From Vitrella brassicaformis (lineage: Eukaryota; Sar; Vitrellaceae), in assembly GCA_001179505.1 (NCBI GenBank), contig CDMY01000231.1:58748-122747 (forward strand): a DNA stretch of 64,000 nt. The letters are read 5' to 3'. Under the pieces are notes generated by a model. It had not been told where the DNA came from. It saw only the letters and a list, made by a program, of their open reading frames with translations, and made no database searches. The position numbers and the translations under genes are program-made. Position 1 is the first letter of the stretch, and each line of letters begins with the position of its first letter. Of the stretch, positions 21,275-31,938 are shown in pieces.

Positions 21275-22138
21275 CTAGGAGCCGCCCTGCAGCACACGCT
21301 TCGACACCTTCCTGCACGTATCCCTCACACTCTGCACACACACGAGAAGACAGGCAGCCGGGAGAATGAAGACACCTCTCTGCACACACACATGTGTGGC
21401 TTCCTTCCTCCCGTACCTCCTTGAAGTAGCCATAGAACTCGTTCTGTGAGCACCGGCCATAGCCACCCCTCCCCTCCCCGCCACACGTCGGCCAATACAG
21501 GCCCTCGGACCGGTCGATGCATGTGTTCAGCTGCACCAAGTAACACACCAAAGGCCCTAGGAAAGCAGCAGCCTGCGGCGCAAAATTCGGGCGGCATTGC
21601 TCCCGAACGTAGCCACAAGCAGTCGAAGCGATGCCCTTGGCGGCACTGTTGCTGAACTGGGTGCAGGGGTTGGAAGAGCTGCGGCAAAAGGGTGAGGGGT
21701 CACAGGACTGGAAGCACCGATAGAGACTCTGACCGGACAGCAGGTTAGAAACGCACTGCGAGCAGCACTTTCGTTGCTGCAGGGCGCGCCCGCTGCCCTC
21801 CTCAGCCTCAGCGTCCACCACCCCCACACAGCCGTCCTCGTCGCAGTCGACGAAGGCCTCGGCGGCCATGTCGGTGTCGTTTGCTGGTGAGGGGGGAAAG
21901 ATGGGCTGATGCGCTGTGACATTCGGGGGCGGGACCGGCTGTTGCGATGGGATGGGAGGGCTCGCCTCACCTACAGAGAAGCACACATGCGCAATAACAT
22001 AGATAGATAGTCCACCCTCTTCATCCGGTTGTTACCGCTCGTGGATGTCGATTCATTCAGGGGTCGCCCGTGCGGCTGAGAAAGCACCGCTGCGATCAGA
22101 CAGAGGAAGATAAACGGACACAGCGCACGAGTCACCAT
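21275..22138 (-). CDS. Secreted Cys-rich protein of unknown function
   Basis: Complement of join 21275-21331, 21417-21970, 22036-22138, 237 residues. A signal peptide (MVTRALCPFIFLCLIAAVLS) is followed by a Pro-rich stretch (PPIPSQQPVPPPNVT), an acidic patch (DCDEDGCVGVVDAEAEEG) and a Cys-rich domain (CCSQCVSNLL, RCFQSCDPSPFC, CGYVREQC, CYLVQLNTC) with about 16 Cys, so probably disulphide-bonded. No family recognised. The start lies 291 bases from that of the divergent secreted protein at 22430. Confidence 0.65.
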
Positions 22139-22429
22139 TGCGGCGTAGCGAAGAGATCAAGCGTGACGGACAGGCAGGAAGGAAGCGGACGAAAGTGACA
22201 AGAGGCGGAAAGAACTGGAGGGATGGGCTGCGGTGATGCCAAGCGAACCGGCGGACTGCCAGCCTCAACGTCACGCCCCCTCAATCATTCCTTCTCTCAG
22301 TCCTTCATATCCCTCCTCTCAGTCCTTCCGGATCTCGGCTTTGGCCCAGAGCAACCTGGCCAACCGTTGGTACGGTACAGTGTACAGAGCCTTTATGCGC
22401 GAATTCATCGAAGCCGGGCGTAGTGCTGA

Positions 22430-24898
22430 ATGTATGATTTTCACTCTCTCACGGCCCTGCTCGCGTACCTCGGCTTCTGGGTAGGCACACATGGCATGAT
22501 TCGCACAGACACGCACAGCATCTGCCATGTGCGTGTGTCCAGGTGCTCGTGTGTCCCGGCAGCCTGCAGGGTGTGGCAGGGAAGCCTCGTCGCGATGTCC
22601 TCGACCCCCCGCTTGAGCTCGACTTCCCCATTCCCTTCGAGAACACCATCAACGCGCTCAGAGAGAACAATGGCGCCACGAGGCTTGCAGAGTTCCTCGC
22701 CAACCCCCCACAGACGCCAGGAGAGAAAGCCGCGGCCACTCTCGAGGCGCTCAAGCCAGAGCCCTCACCTTTTCTCGAGTCCACCATCCCTGCGGTACGT
22801 TTGTCAGTCAATCGGGACACGCACGTGTGTGGCCTGGCCTGAAAGTGATGCGTATTGGTGTGGTGCAGGCGTTCGATGCGATCAAGAACAAGGAGCCGCT
22901 GCCGACTGTTGTGCCGGGGCAGAAGCAGTCCATTCCCCCTCTGTCGCAGCTCAAGTGCAACCCCGCCATCAAGAACTGCACCGACATCGCCTCGCTCACC
23001 ATCCCCATAGGCGTCACACTGCGAAACATCTACGACAACTCGCTTGTCGGAGATGCGCAAAACGTCATCGGCACCTTTGTCAATGACTTATACGTACGTA
23101 AGCACACTAAGGGACGAACACTGTCCAGGGTCAGTACAGTACACGTCTCTTTGCCGCTATCAGAACATCACCGTGGCCAAGGCCTTGGGCATTCCCCAGC
23201 CGAGCACCGGCCTTGTCACGGTCAATGACGGCATCAAGCGGCTGCAGCTGGACCCCATCTACCAGCGGCTATACGACACGGCCATTGCCGTGTCAACACA
23301 GACCACGGTCAACAAAACGGACCCCATCGTCCAGTTCCTGTCCAATGTGACGGAGTTCGTACTGTGGAATGCCTACCGGCGAGTCGACAAGGATGGCGAA
23401 CTCAGGCTCGCCCGCGCGCAGCAGAAGAATGCCGTCTTTTCGGCCATTGCGTGTGCGGCGACCGGGAAGAAGCTGGCGCAGTGTGACAGAGTCCTGCCGA
23501 CCAGCTCGCCTGATCCGATACTCTCCCTGCCTTTCAATATTTCGGACCCCATGTTCAACCTCGAAGCAGTTGCGGAAACACTTGTTTTCGACTTCCCAGG
23601 TGGGTGGGTGGGCGGCGGGGCGGGCCACACCAAGCACACCCACAATGCGTGTGTGTGTGTGTGCGTGTGTGTGTGTGTGTCCAGCGTGCGTGGAGGTGAC
23701 GGGTCACAATCTGGCGTGCCTCAAGAATGCGGGCGGGCAGTGCGTGTCGGGGTCGGCCAATCTGCAGCCGGAGCAGTTCGACGCCGTCTACAGGCGAGAC
23801 AGGGTACTGGAGGAGCAATTCGCGGAGGAGCTAAGGCGGGGTGAGATCCCGTTGAGGGGAGTTGTCTCGGACCCTGTTGTCGGTGTCGACTACGGGCCAT
23901 TCTACACGGTCGGCCAATAGGATGCCAGCTGGCCCACAGCAACGGTGTGGGCGTGTCATGGTTTCTGTCTGTGGTGTGGATGTGCGCACACACAGGTGCC
24001 TGTGAAATTCCGGTCTTTCCCCAATGTGAAGCGGCTGGTGTTCGAGCCACGGTCTGTGGAAGTCAGCGGTGTCGTCGCTGCATCCATCGTAATATCACCA
24101 CAAGACCCTTTCGACATCGCTAGGGTCAGTCAGTCAGTCAGTCAGGCGGCACACAAGCTTGCTGACATACTCCTAGTCACTCATCCATTGATCGATGCAG
24201 GACCTCCCATCCGTCTTGTTCCCCGGCTTCCGGCCGCCCTTTACCTTCGCACTCCAAAGTGGGAGGGGGAGCGAGTGCCAGTCGGCCGCATCTCCAGGGG
24301 GCGGTGTCCCTAGCCCCGAGGTGTTTGAGGCCCTCGGATTCGAAGTCAGCCCTGTCCCGCTGGTGCCCATCACGCCACCCGAGTTCCTCAACGACACCAC
24401 GAGCCCCATCGAGAAGGCATGCAGCTGCATCTGCGTAGATGTGCCGCCCACCTCGCCAGTCTTCGTGCCCGGCTGCATCCCCTGCGATGACGAATTCGAC
24501 CGCAAGAACTGTGATGTGACGCTTGAGGGGCTGGCGAGTGTGCAGCAGCTGTGCGAGCGCGGGTCGCTGTACGAGAATGTGTTTAGCCGGATACAGCAGC
24601 AGGGCACTATCGGGGAGTGCAACGGGGTCGTGGAGCCCAACTTTTGCTTCTTCGACTTCGACATCGCGGCCAGGGGGATATTCGATGAATTAAAGTGTAA
24701 CCAGACATTCGCAGCTCAGGTGTGTGTGGCTGGGTTGGTATGTGGGTGTGTGGGTGTGGACGCACGTTCCCTCGATCGTGCTCTCCGTGCGTGTGTGTGT
24801 GTCTTCAGTTTCCGCCTGAGCGGAATTCATCGTCATCAATGAGGACGCCCGACGAAGCACTAAAGGCTTTCTTTAGCCGAATGGGGCGACCGGGATAA
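22430..24898 (+). CDS. Large secreted protein of unknown function
   Basis: Join 22430-22480, 22543-22794, 22869-23093, 23164-23599, 23685-23908, 23996-24124, 24201-24719, 24809-24898, 641 residues; all junction phases agree. The N-terminus MYDFHSLTALLAYLGFWV is signal-like. There are several N-glycosylation sequons (NITV, NKTD, NVTE, NDTT) and paired Cys (CACSATG-like CVEVTGHNLACLKN, CSCICVDVPP, CIPCDDEFDRKNC). The body holds repeating helix-like segments (TINALRENNGATRLAEFL; VNDGIKRLQLDPIYQRLYD). I recognise no family. An alternative 3' end would be the TAG just after FYTVGQ if the GTCGGC donor at 23909 were not used. Confidence 0.65.
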
Positions 24899-25397
24899 AT
24901 AGACCACACGCACGTGTACGTAGTTTGATTCGATGTACATATTCACATACACACATACATTCGTGTATTTGTTTGTATTGTCGACCGATGAGACAATCAA
25001 TTCGACACGCCGATGGATCGATGGATGGGAGGATGTGACAAGGATCACACGGCAGGGATGATGCGAGCGTCTGACCATTCATTTAGTGGCGATCAGCGTT
25101 TTGATGTGATGTTTGATGTGACATTATATATCTGCTGTCGGTGAATCATTCATTCATGTCACTCATGTCACGGATGCATCCGCCAGCCAGCCAGGTATCC
25201 CATCCCACCCCACACCACTGCACACCACTCCACTTCATTCCATCCATCAATCCATTCCTCTCGATAAACACAACAGCAGGCAGACAGGCAGGCAGGCAGG
25301 CAGGCAGACAGGCATCCTTGCACGTATGCACGCATGTATGTCTCTCTCTCTCTCCGTCTAGTGGCTAGCCTACATAAGAGGCAGCCGGCCAGCTACA
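24899..25397. other. Intergenic with (GGCA)n microsatellite
   Basis: A (CAGG)n tract at about 25275-25312 and CACCCCA repeats at 25200-25230. No gene seen; flanking genes are convergent. Confidence 0.5.
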
Positions 25398-28300
25398 TTA
25401 TATTTCCTCCTGCTCCTCCTCGAGTGAGCCATGGTCGCCTCTCTGGCCACCGAAGGACGCACGGCCAGGCCGACAACCCGCAGCATCACCACCACTGCCC
25501 GTTGACGGCCCGGCGATGTGCTCCTCGGACGCGTGAGGCTGCATGGACTGGGAGTGGCTGCGGGAGGTCCGCTGCTCACCGGCACACTGAAAGGGGCAGG
25601 CAGGCAGGCAGGCAGGCAGCAAAAATGGGAATGTATCTGTTGGTGGGTGGGTGGGTGGTGGGTGGATGGTGGCTGACCGGGAGTGCGGATGTGAGAATGG
25701 GTTGTGCGTTAGAGAATAGGAGGGAGGAGTCTTCGCCGAACATGATGCCGCCACGACGACGCCACTTGAGCTCAGACCTCTGACACAATGCAGCACACAG
25801 AGAGATCAGGAGCCGTTGTGTGTCGCAGCTTCTGTGTCTCTTGGTCGGCTCTCACCAGAGTGCGAATGCTGTCGCGGGTGCGGTCAAGCTGATGCTGCGG
25901 AACACACAATATTATGCCGCACACACACAACGACACATCACGTCATGTCTCTTTTTTCTCCCGTCTGTCTCTCCCTGGTGTGTGCGTCACCAGCAGGGCC
26001 TTCTCCATGGCTATCGTCTCCTCAAGTCGGTCCTGCTCCACACACACGCATGCAGGCCGAGAGGGAGGATGAGACGGCCGTCTCTTTGCACCCACCCACC
26101 TTGATCCTATGAATATTCATCTCTCCTCCGCCATACCCGCCGCTCAACCCGCCCCTCTCCGTCTTCTCGCCACCCTTCAGCCCCTCCTTCTGCTCAGCCA
26201 TGCCAGTGACCATGGTGGGCATGGTGGCCGTGACTAGGTCGACCTTCTCCCACTCGCTATCCTCCTGGTCCTCAACCATGCTCGGACGAGTGCTGGGGGT
26301 CGTGTTGCTCTGACCAGACGGCACACGACGGGCCGCCGTGTTGATGGTGGCGGACGCCGCTGCTGCGGCTGTGCTGGCAGGGTATGTCGGTGGGAGTCGG
26401 AAGCCGGGGTAGAGTGTGTTGCGGTGTGGCGTGGGCGGGCTGTACTGGGCGATGCTGCGGGCTGACGGGGGCTGGAAGGTCTGCACCTGCGCGTCACGGC
26501 TGCCCGACATCATAATGCCGACCTGATAGATGGATGGGAAGGAGACACAGAGGAGCATCGCGGGTCAATGGATGGCCTGCGTCCCTGTCTGATTACCTGT
26601 GTGCTTTGGTGGATGAGGTCCGTCTGTGTCTCTGCAGCCACACCCACCAGACCCGCAGCTGTAGCCGCAGCAGCACTGGCGGAGCGGTTGTTCTGCTCAT
26701 AGAGTGTGTTGTAGAGGTCGGTATTTTCATTGGTGACCTGCGCCAGCTGCTCCGCCAGCAGACGCTCGCGATCCGTCGGGCCGCTCTGCAAGTGACGAAC
26801 CTATACAACAACAGCCGCACCCTTGAGGACGGCCCGGTGGGCGTCGGTCAGCCACTGACCTGGTCTTCCAGTGCATGCGTCTTTTCAGTGAGGGCGTCGA
26901 TGACAGTCTGCAGCTCCTGGTGGGTGAATGGACAAGGGAATGAGACACAGAGAGAGACATGGAGGGACGGAGTGTGTGTGGTGAGTACCTCTTCGGTCTG
27001 TTGTTTCTTGTGTCGCAGGTCTTCGATCTGCACCTTGAGCTCCTGGTCTTGGTCGCCACCACCTAGCACCAACTCCAATCGCTGCAGACACAGAGAGAGA
27101 GATACCCAGATAGCACTAGTGGCACATGAGGAGAGAGTGTAAGCCTGCCGTCTGCAGCTTGGCCCTCTCAGCTTCCAGGCTCTCGATCTGCTTCGCCAGA
27201 ACCGCCTACACACACACGTATGCAACGGGGCAACATGTGTGTGAACTGCAGTAGGCAGGTATGGCGGTTGTCTTTCCTCTCTCTGCCCACACCACACACC
27301 TACCTCGTCCCGCTCGGTCTTCCTGAGCTGCTCTAGATGTCTCGCCTCCGCAGCCGCAAGTTGCTGAACAAACGAACGAAGGAGACGCGATATCCGTGTG
27401 TGTGTGTTGATGCCTCTGTATCTTTCCCGCTGACCTCTCTAAGCCTTTCAAATTCCTCCCCATGATCGCCGCCCCCACTCACCCCCTCCCCGTCTGCCGC
27501 CCCAGTGGTCTGCGTGACCGCACTGGCCAGTTCAGGTCTGCTGGCGAGCGTCTGCTGCAGCTGGTGCACCTCGTGCTGCAGCTGGTTCTGGAGGATGGTC
27601 TTCTCCTGCTGCACGGCGTCCAGCTGGGCGCGGATGCGCTGGAGCTCGTTGACCGCGTCGTCGTAGCGGTCCTGCAGCTCGCGGATGCCATGCTTCAGAC
27701 GCTTCTCCGACTGCATCCATGGATGGTACATCCATGTGATGGGCAGATGGACAGAAACTCTTATGTGTGAGAGAGGTACCTACCTGTGTCCTCTCCTGTT
27801 TGAGTGTCTTGATTTGTGCCTTGAGGTGATCCTCGCTGGCCTCCCGTGTGGCCTTGATGGTGGCCAACTCGCGACCGTGCTCCTCAATAGCGCCCTCAAA
27901 CTGAACACACACACACATGAGACACACACAGAGACGTGGATGTATTGCATTGTGTTGGGTGAAGACACCTCCTTTTGCATTTTGGTCATGGCGGCCTCGT
28001 GGGCGTCCCGGTGAGCCTGACGGACAGACAGGTGGATGCAGAAGAAATGACTGGATGCCATGAGGGGTGCGGCCCGGGGCAGTGCTGTCACCTGAGCCTC
28101 CGCTAGCTGGTCGAGAACACCCTGGTGTTGCGCCCGCAGCTGGGAGAGCTCATCACCAGCAGACAATACATCAACCTGCGAAGCAACAACATTGTCGTCA
28201 GTTTTCTGTTTGCGGTGGCGGTCGACTCTTGCTTGTCTCACCTGTCTGCCCTCGACACCATCGGTGCCCTCTTGCGCGGCATCGTTGGACAGTGTCTCCA

Positions 28301-29894
28301 GTTCTCGGATCCTATTCTTCATGTCAGCGGCCCTCTGGCGAAGGTTGGCCACCTCGGCCTCCAGCAGCCCCCTCTCGATCTCCCACACCGACAAATCGTC
28401 TCCATCCATGCTCGTGAAGCTACAATCAACAACACAACACAACACAACACAGCAACGGCATTCACAGGCATAGGGTATGGTGATTGTTGGTGTCGGAATG
28501 CCGACCTATCTCTCAGGTTTGGTTTTGTCTGCGCTATCATGAGTTTAGCCGGGGTCCGTGCATCCGGCGAGGGGCGAGGGGGAGTGAACTCAGGCATCGG
28601 AGGCAGCAACCCTGAATTGAATGCACACGGAGAAAAACACCCTGACCATTGACACGAGGACAATGCACCCTCGTTCGACTTACCTTTGCCATGGGTGTGT
28701 TTCTGGCCCCCCTCCCCGTCGCGGCACGTCACTCCTCCATCCCCTTCTCCCTCTGCCGCCCCCGCCCCCTCCACACGAGCCGTGTCCGGCCGCTCCCCCC
28801 TCACATCGCACTGGCTCGCCCAACGCTGAGGCGACAACACCCCAAGCGACGCAAACGGCCCCCCAGCCCCCTTCCTCGGAGGACTCTCCGTGAACTGGCT
28901 GCTGGTGGATGACGGACTGCCGTCCGGGAGCGCTGGCAACGATGCAGACGGGGAGCCGAAGGATGGGGCCTTGCCGAAGAGGAATCGGCCGAGCGGCTGC
29001 GGGCCCTGCGGGAGCAGGGGGCGTGTGAGTGATGAGTTGGTGGCCGCCACGGGAACAGAGGCCGTCGAGAGCGACGGGGAAACGCCAGACTGCAGCATGT
29101 CGATGGGCAGATGCGAGCCATCACCATCCTTTCCACTATCACCGCCACGTGAAGAACCTGTAAACAGATCAGGGAAGAAGGAGGAATGACAGAGATCGGA
29201 CACATCATATTATGCAATAGACAAGCTTTCTGTCCCCACCAGCAGAGTCTGTGACGAGCCTCCTCAGCCCCTCGACGCCCTTGGCCAGCCCGCCCAGCGC
29301 CCCCTTGAACCCCACCCCTCCACCATGCCTCTTGCCGCCGTCATCCCTTCCCTGCCGGTGGTGCGGCCGGGCGCTGGATGGCGGTGAGGAGCCCTCCCGC
29401 CATGTGGGTGAGGCTGACATGAAGGGATTGCTGTGTGCATGCGGCTGGCGGTCGGTGCGCGGCGAGATGGCCAGGGACTGCCGACGGGCATCTTCGATGG
29501 AACGCTTCAGTGCAGAGATCCAGCTGAAGGAATGGATAACATTAGATAACATGGACAATGCGGCCTTTCCTGCCTCCCTCCCTCCCTGCGGTGCGTATGC
29601 TCACTTTTGTTTATCTTCGAGCGTTTCAGCCGCCAGGATGATGACGTGGGTCTTGAGAGCGAGGGCGAACATGTGGTCGAACGAGCCGCCCGTGGAGCTC
29701 TGCACCGCCCCGGTGGGCGGCAGGTCCACCGATTCCACCATCTTGCGGCTGTCGCCCTCACCGTCATTGCCCTTGGTGAGCTGGTACAGCATCAGGCGGT
29801 GGTCATCATGCAGCTCCCCGTACAGCAGCTTCCATCGGAGGGACTTAGAGGACCGCTTGTACAGCGGGCCGTGCATCTGGACACGGCCCGACAT
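25398..29894 (-). CDS. PH-domain coiled-coil protein, about 20 exons
   Basis: Starts with MSGRVQMHGPLYKR at 29894; exon 1 is 29605-29894 and exon 2 29240-29523. Residues 1-105 form a pleckstrin-homology domain: GPLYKRSSKSLRWKLLYGEL, HVIILAAETLEDKQ, and the conserved Trp of the last helix in NWISALKRSI, whose codon is rebuilt across the first intron. A Ser/Pro-rich region follows, then a long coiled coil cut into many small exons, nearly all phase 0 (LEAEVANLRQRAADM, HGRELATIKATREAS, ELQRIRAQLDAVQQEK, QIEDLRHKKQQTEE, LAEQLAQVTNENTDLYN). The C-terminus is acidic and Ser-rich and stops at 25398. PH domains bind phosphoinositides; the coiled coil suggests a dimeric scaffold or trafficking factor. 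Exact exon edges in the middle were not all fixed. Confidence 0.75.
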
Positions 29895-29993
29895 GGTGGA
29901 TGGATGTCCTTGCGATGGAGTGAGAAGTGAAGTCACCTCTTGCTCGCCCTCTCGCCCCGCCCGTAAATCCCCTATGAAACGGCGCCTGGACCT
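29895..29993. promoter_or_regulatory. Shared 99-base region between divergent PH-protein and URM1 starts
   Basis: Starts lie at 29894 (minus) and 29994 (plus). CTATGAAA occurs twice, at 29972 and 29993; the second contains the URM1 start codon, and the first ATG (29974) would give a different frame. Confidence 0.5.
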
Positions 29994-30543
29994 ATGAAAG
30001 TGCATTTGGAGTTCAGGTGAGATGCAGTTTTGAGTGCACTCTCAGTCCCATTCAACGATCTGCCTTCGTGTGTCCTCCCTTTGTCCACACACACAGTGGT
30101 GGCCTTGAGTTGCTGTTCGGCAAGAAGAAGCAGCTCACGCTGGAGCTGGACCAGGAGACCATAGGTCAGCACAGTCTGTCTGCACACAGACACGTGCACC
30201 ACACGCACCGCCGGGTCAGGCACGTACGTGTTCCCTCTCTCGTCGGGTGTGTGTGTGTGGTGCGCACAGGCATCTTGCCGCTTATTCAGCACATTCGGGA
30301 CCATCTGTTGAAGGAGAGACCTGAGCTGTTTGTCGTCGGCAACTCTGTGTGAGCAAGAGAACGAGAGAACGGGAAAATCACATGCATCCTCTATCTTCCC
30401 TTGTGTGTGCCTGTCCCTCTGTCAGTCGTCCGGGCATTCTGGTGTTGATAAACGACTGCGACTGGGAGCTGGAGGGCGGCACGGAGAGCATCGTGAGGGA
30501 TGGCGACAAGATCTGCTTCATATCGACCCTACACGGCGGATAG
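29994..30543 (+). CDS. URM1: Ubiquitin-related modifier URM1
   Basis: Join 29994-30016, 30097-30164, 30270-30348, 30426-30543, 95 residues, the usual length. The N-terminus [15 protein letters not shown] matches the beta-strand start of the family. [32 protein letters not shown] and the C-terminal FISTLHGG-stop are hallmarks. URM1 is activated at its C-terminal Gly-Gly by an Uba4/MOCS3-type enzyme to a thiocarboxylate. It supplies sulphur for 2-thiolation of wobble uridine in cytosolic tRNAs and can also be conjugated to proteins. The start codon sits only 23 coding bases before the first intron, which makes the gene easy to miss. Confidence 0.96.
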
Positions 30544-30575
30544 AGAGAAAGAGCGACGCCCACGTGTTCATCCTG

Positions 30576-31780
30576 ATGGCCCACCCTTTGCCGATTGAGC
30601 TGTGGCACGAGCGTGTGGCACCCTGCCTGCCAATTACTGACTTGATGGCCCTCCGCGCATCGTCTCGGGCAGTCGGCAGCTCGGTCATCACTGTGGCTTT
30701 GCTCCAGGGATCGACGCATCCCTCGCCCGCCACTCGCTCACTGGCCTCGTCGACGTCGCTTACCGCCAACCAACGCCTGCTCGTGGATGTGGATGGACTC
30801 GGGCGCTGCTCGCATTCGCCCGTCGCGCTCGTCGAGTGCTGCGCGTCCCCACCATGACTCGTTTCGGCTATTTCCTGCGAGTGGCTTGTGTGCTGGAGGA
30901 AGGCGACAGGGAGTGGCGGGTGATGGGTATGATCATCAGACTGGCGAGCACTTATCGGCTGACGGCGCACACGACCATGCCCGTCGTGCTGTGGCCGCAC
31001 TGGGTGGGCCGTCATCTGCCCAGCAAGGCGGCTCTTCACCAGATGCCTCTTATGATGGCCATCTATCGGCTCATCGGCCACCGCCTCAGATACCAACCGG
31101 GCTTACACGGGAATGAGCAAGAGGTCAGGCTGGCCCCCCTGCGACGGACCAAGAGCGGCGACTTCCGGATCGGCGAGAATGCGTTTCGTGTGGTGCCATC
31201 AGAAGACCTTCCTCCCGGCCACCGTTTTGCTGACTGCTACAGCCGGCGAGATCCCGTCATCCGCACATGGGGAGACCGTCTGTATCCCTCTCTCTCGTCC
31301 TTGCTGCTGTCGAGACTTGCCCAGTGGAGCCTGCAGAGCCTCAATGGGGTGTTTGTCTTCATCATCAGCAAGCAAGACGGCCGCTATCGCTCTCTGTTCA
31401 GCGACGATATCGGCGAGGAGGAGGGCATCGCCGTGGACCCTGAGGATTGCCGCCCACTATCCATCGGGAAGTCTTCCGGCCAGCTCATCTTCGTCAGCGG
31501 CTTCAGGCCACACGAGACCACCGCCGTTTCTTTGAAGGCGGGTGCCGAAGTGGGCAGCTGCGGACAGGTCCTCGCGTACACAACCGAGGTGCCTGCTGCT
31601 GAGGAATCATCTCCATGGGATGTCCGCTTCCCGCTGTCAGCGCCGCCGCTGCGTCGGATACTCAGACGCTTTGGTCTGGAGAGTGAGATCAGCAAGACCG
31701 TGTCGTTGTATCAGGGGATGTGTAATGAACTTATCAGAGGCGACATATATTTATCGACCCGTGTGTTTCCAGACTGTTGA
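30576..31780 (+). CDS. F-box-like protein with an apparent frameshift
   Basis: The first frame starts MAHPLPIELWHERVAP at 30576, an F-box-like helix (LPIELW...CLPITDLMALRASSRAV), and is coding-like to about 30710. The protein then seems to go on in the frame one base back: ASLARHSLTGLVDVAYR, TRALLAFARRARRVLR, RFGYFLRVACVLEEGDREW and on to FPDC-stop at 31780. No GT-AG pair of plausible size joins the two, so one missing base near 30705-30715 is the simplest reading; that could be a sequencing error or a real mutation. The long C-terminal part has strand-rich segments (NGVFVFIISKQDGRYRSLF, GQLIFVSGFRPHETTAVSL) and no family I recognise. F-box proteins recruit substrates to SCF ubiquitin ligases. 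There are no other introns, unlike the neighbours. Confidence 0.6.
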
Positions 31781-31938
31781 TGAATCAAACCAGCTGCATG
31801 TGAATGAATCTTGTTTGATGATGTCTTCTGGTCCTTGCCCTGCTCCGCCCTCCTCCTTTCATGTCGGAGAACCCGCCACTGCGAGCTTAGCCGGAGGGAA
31901 GACCTCGAAGGAGCGGATCTGCCTTCTGCAATAACGCC

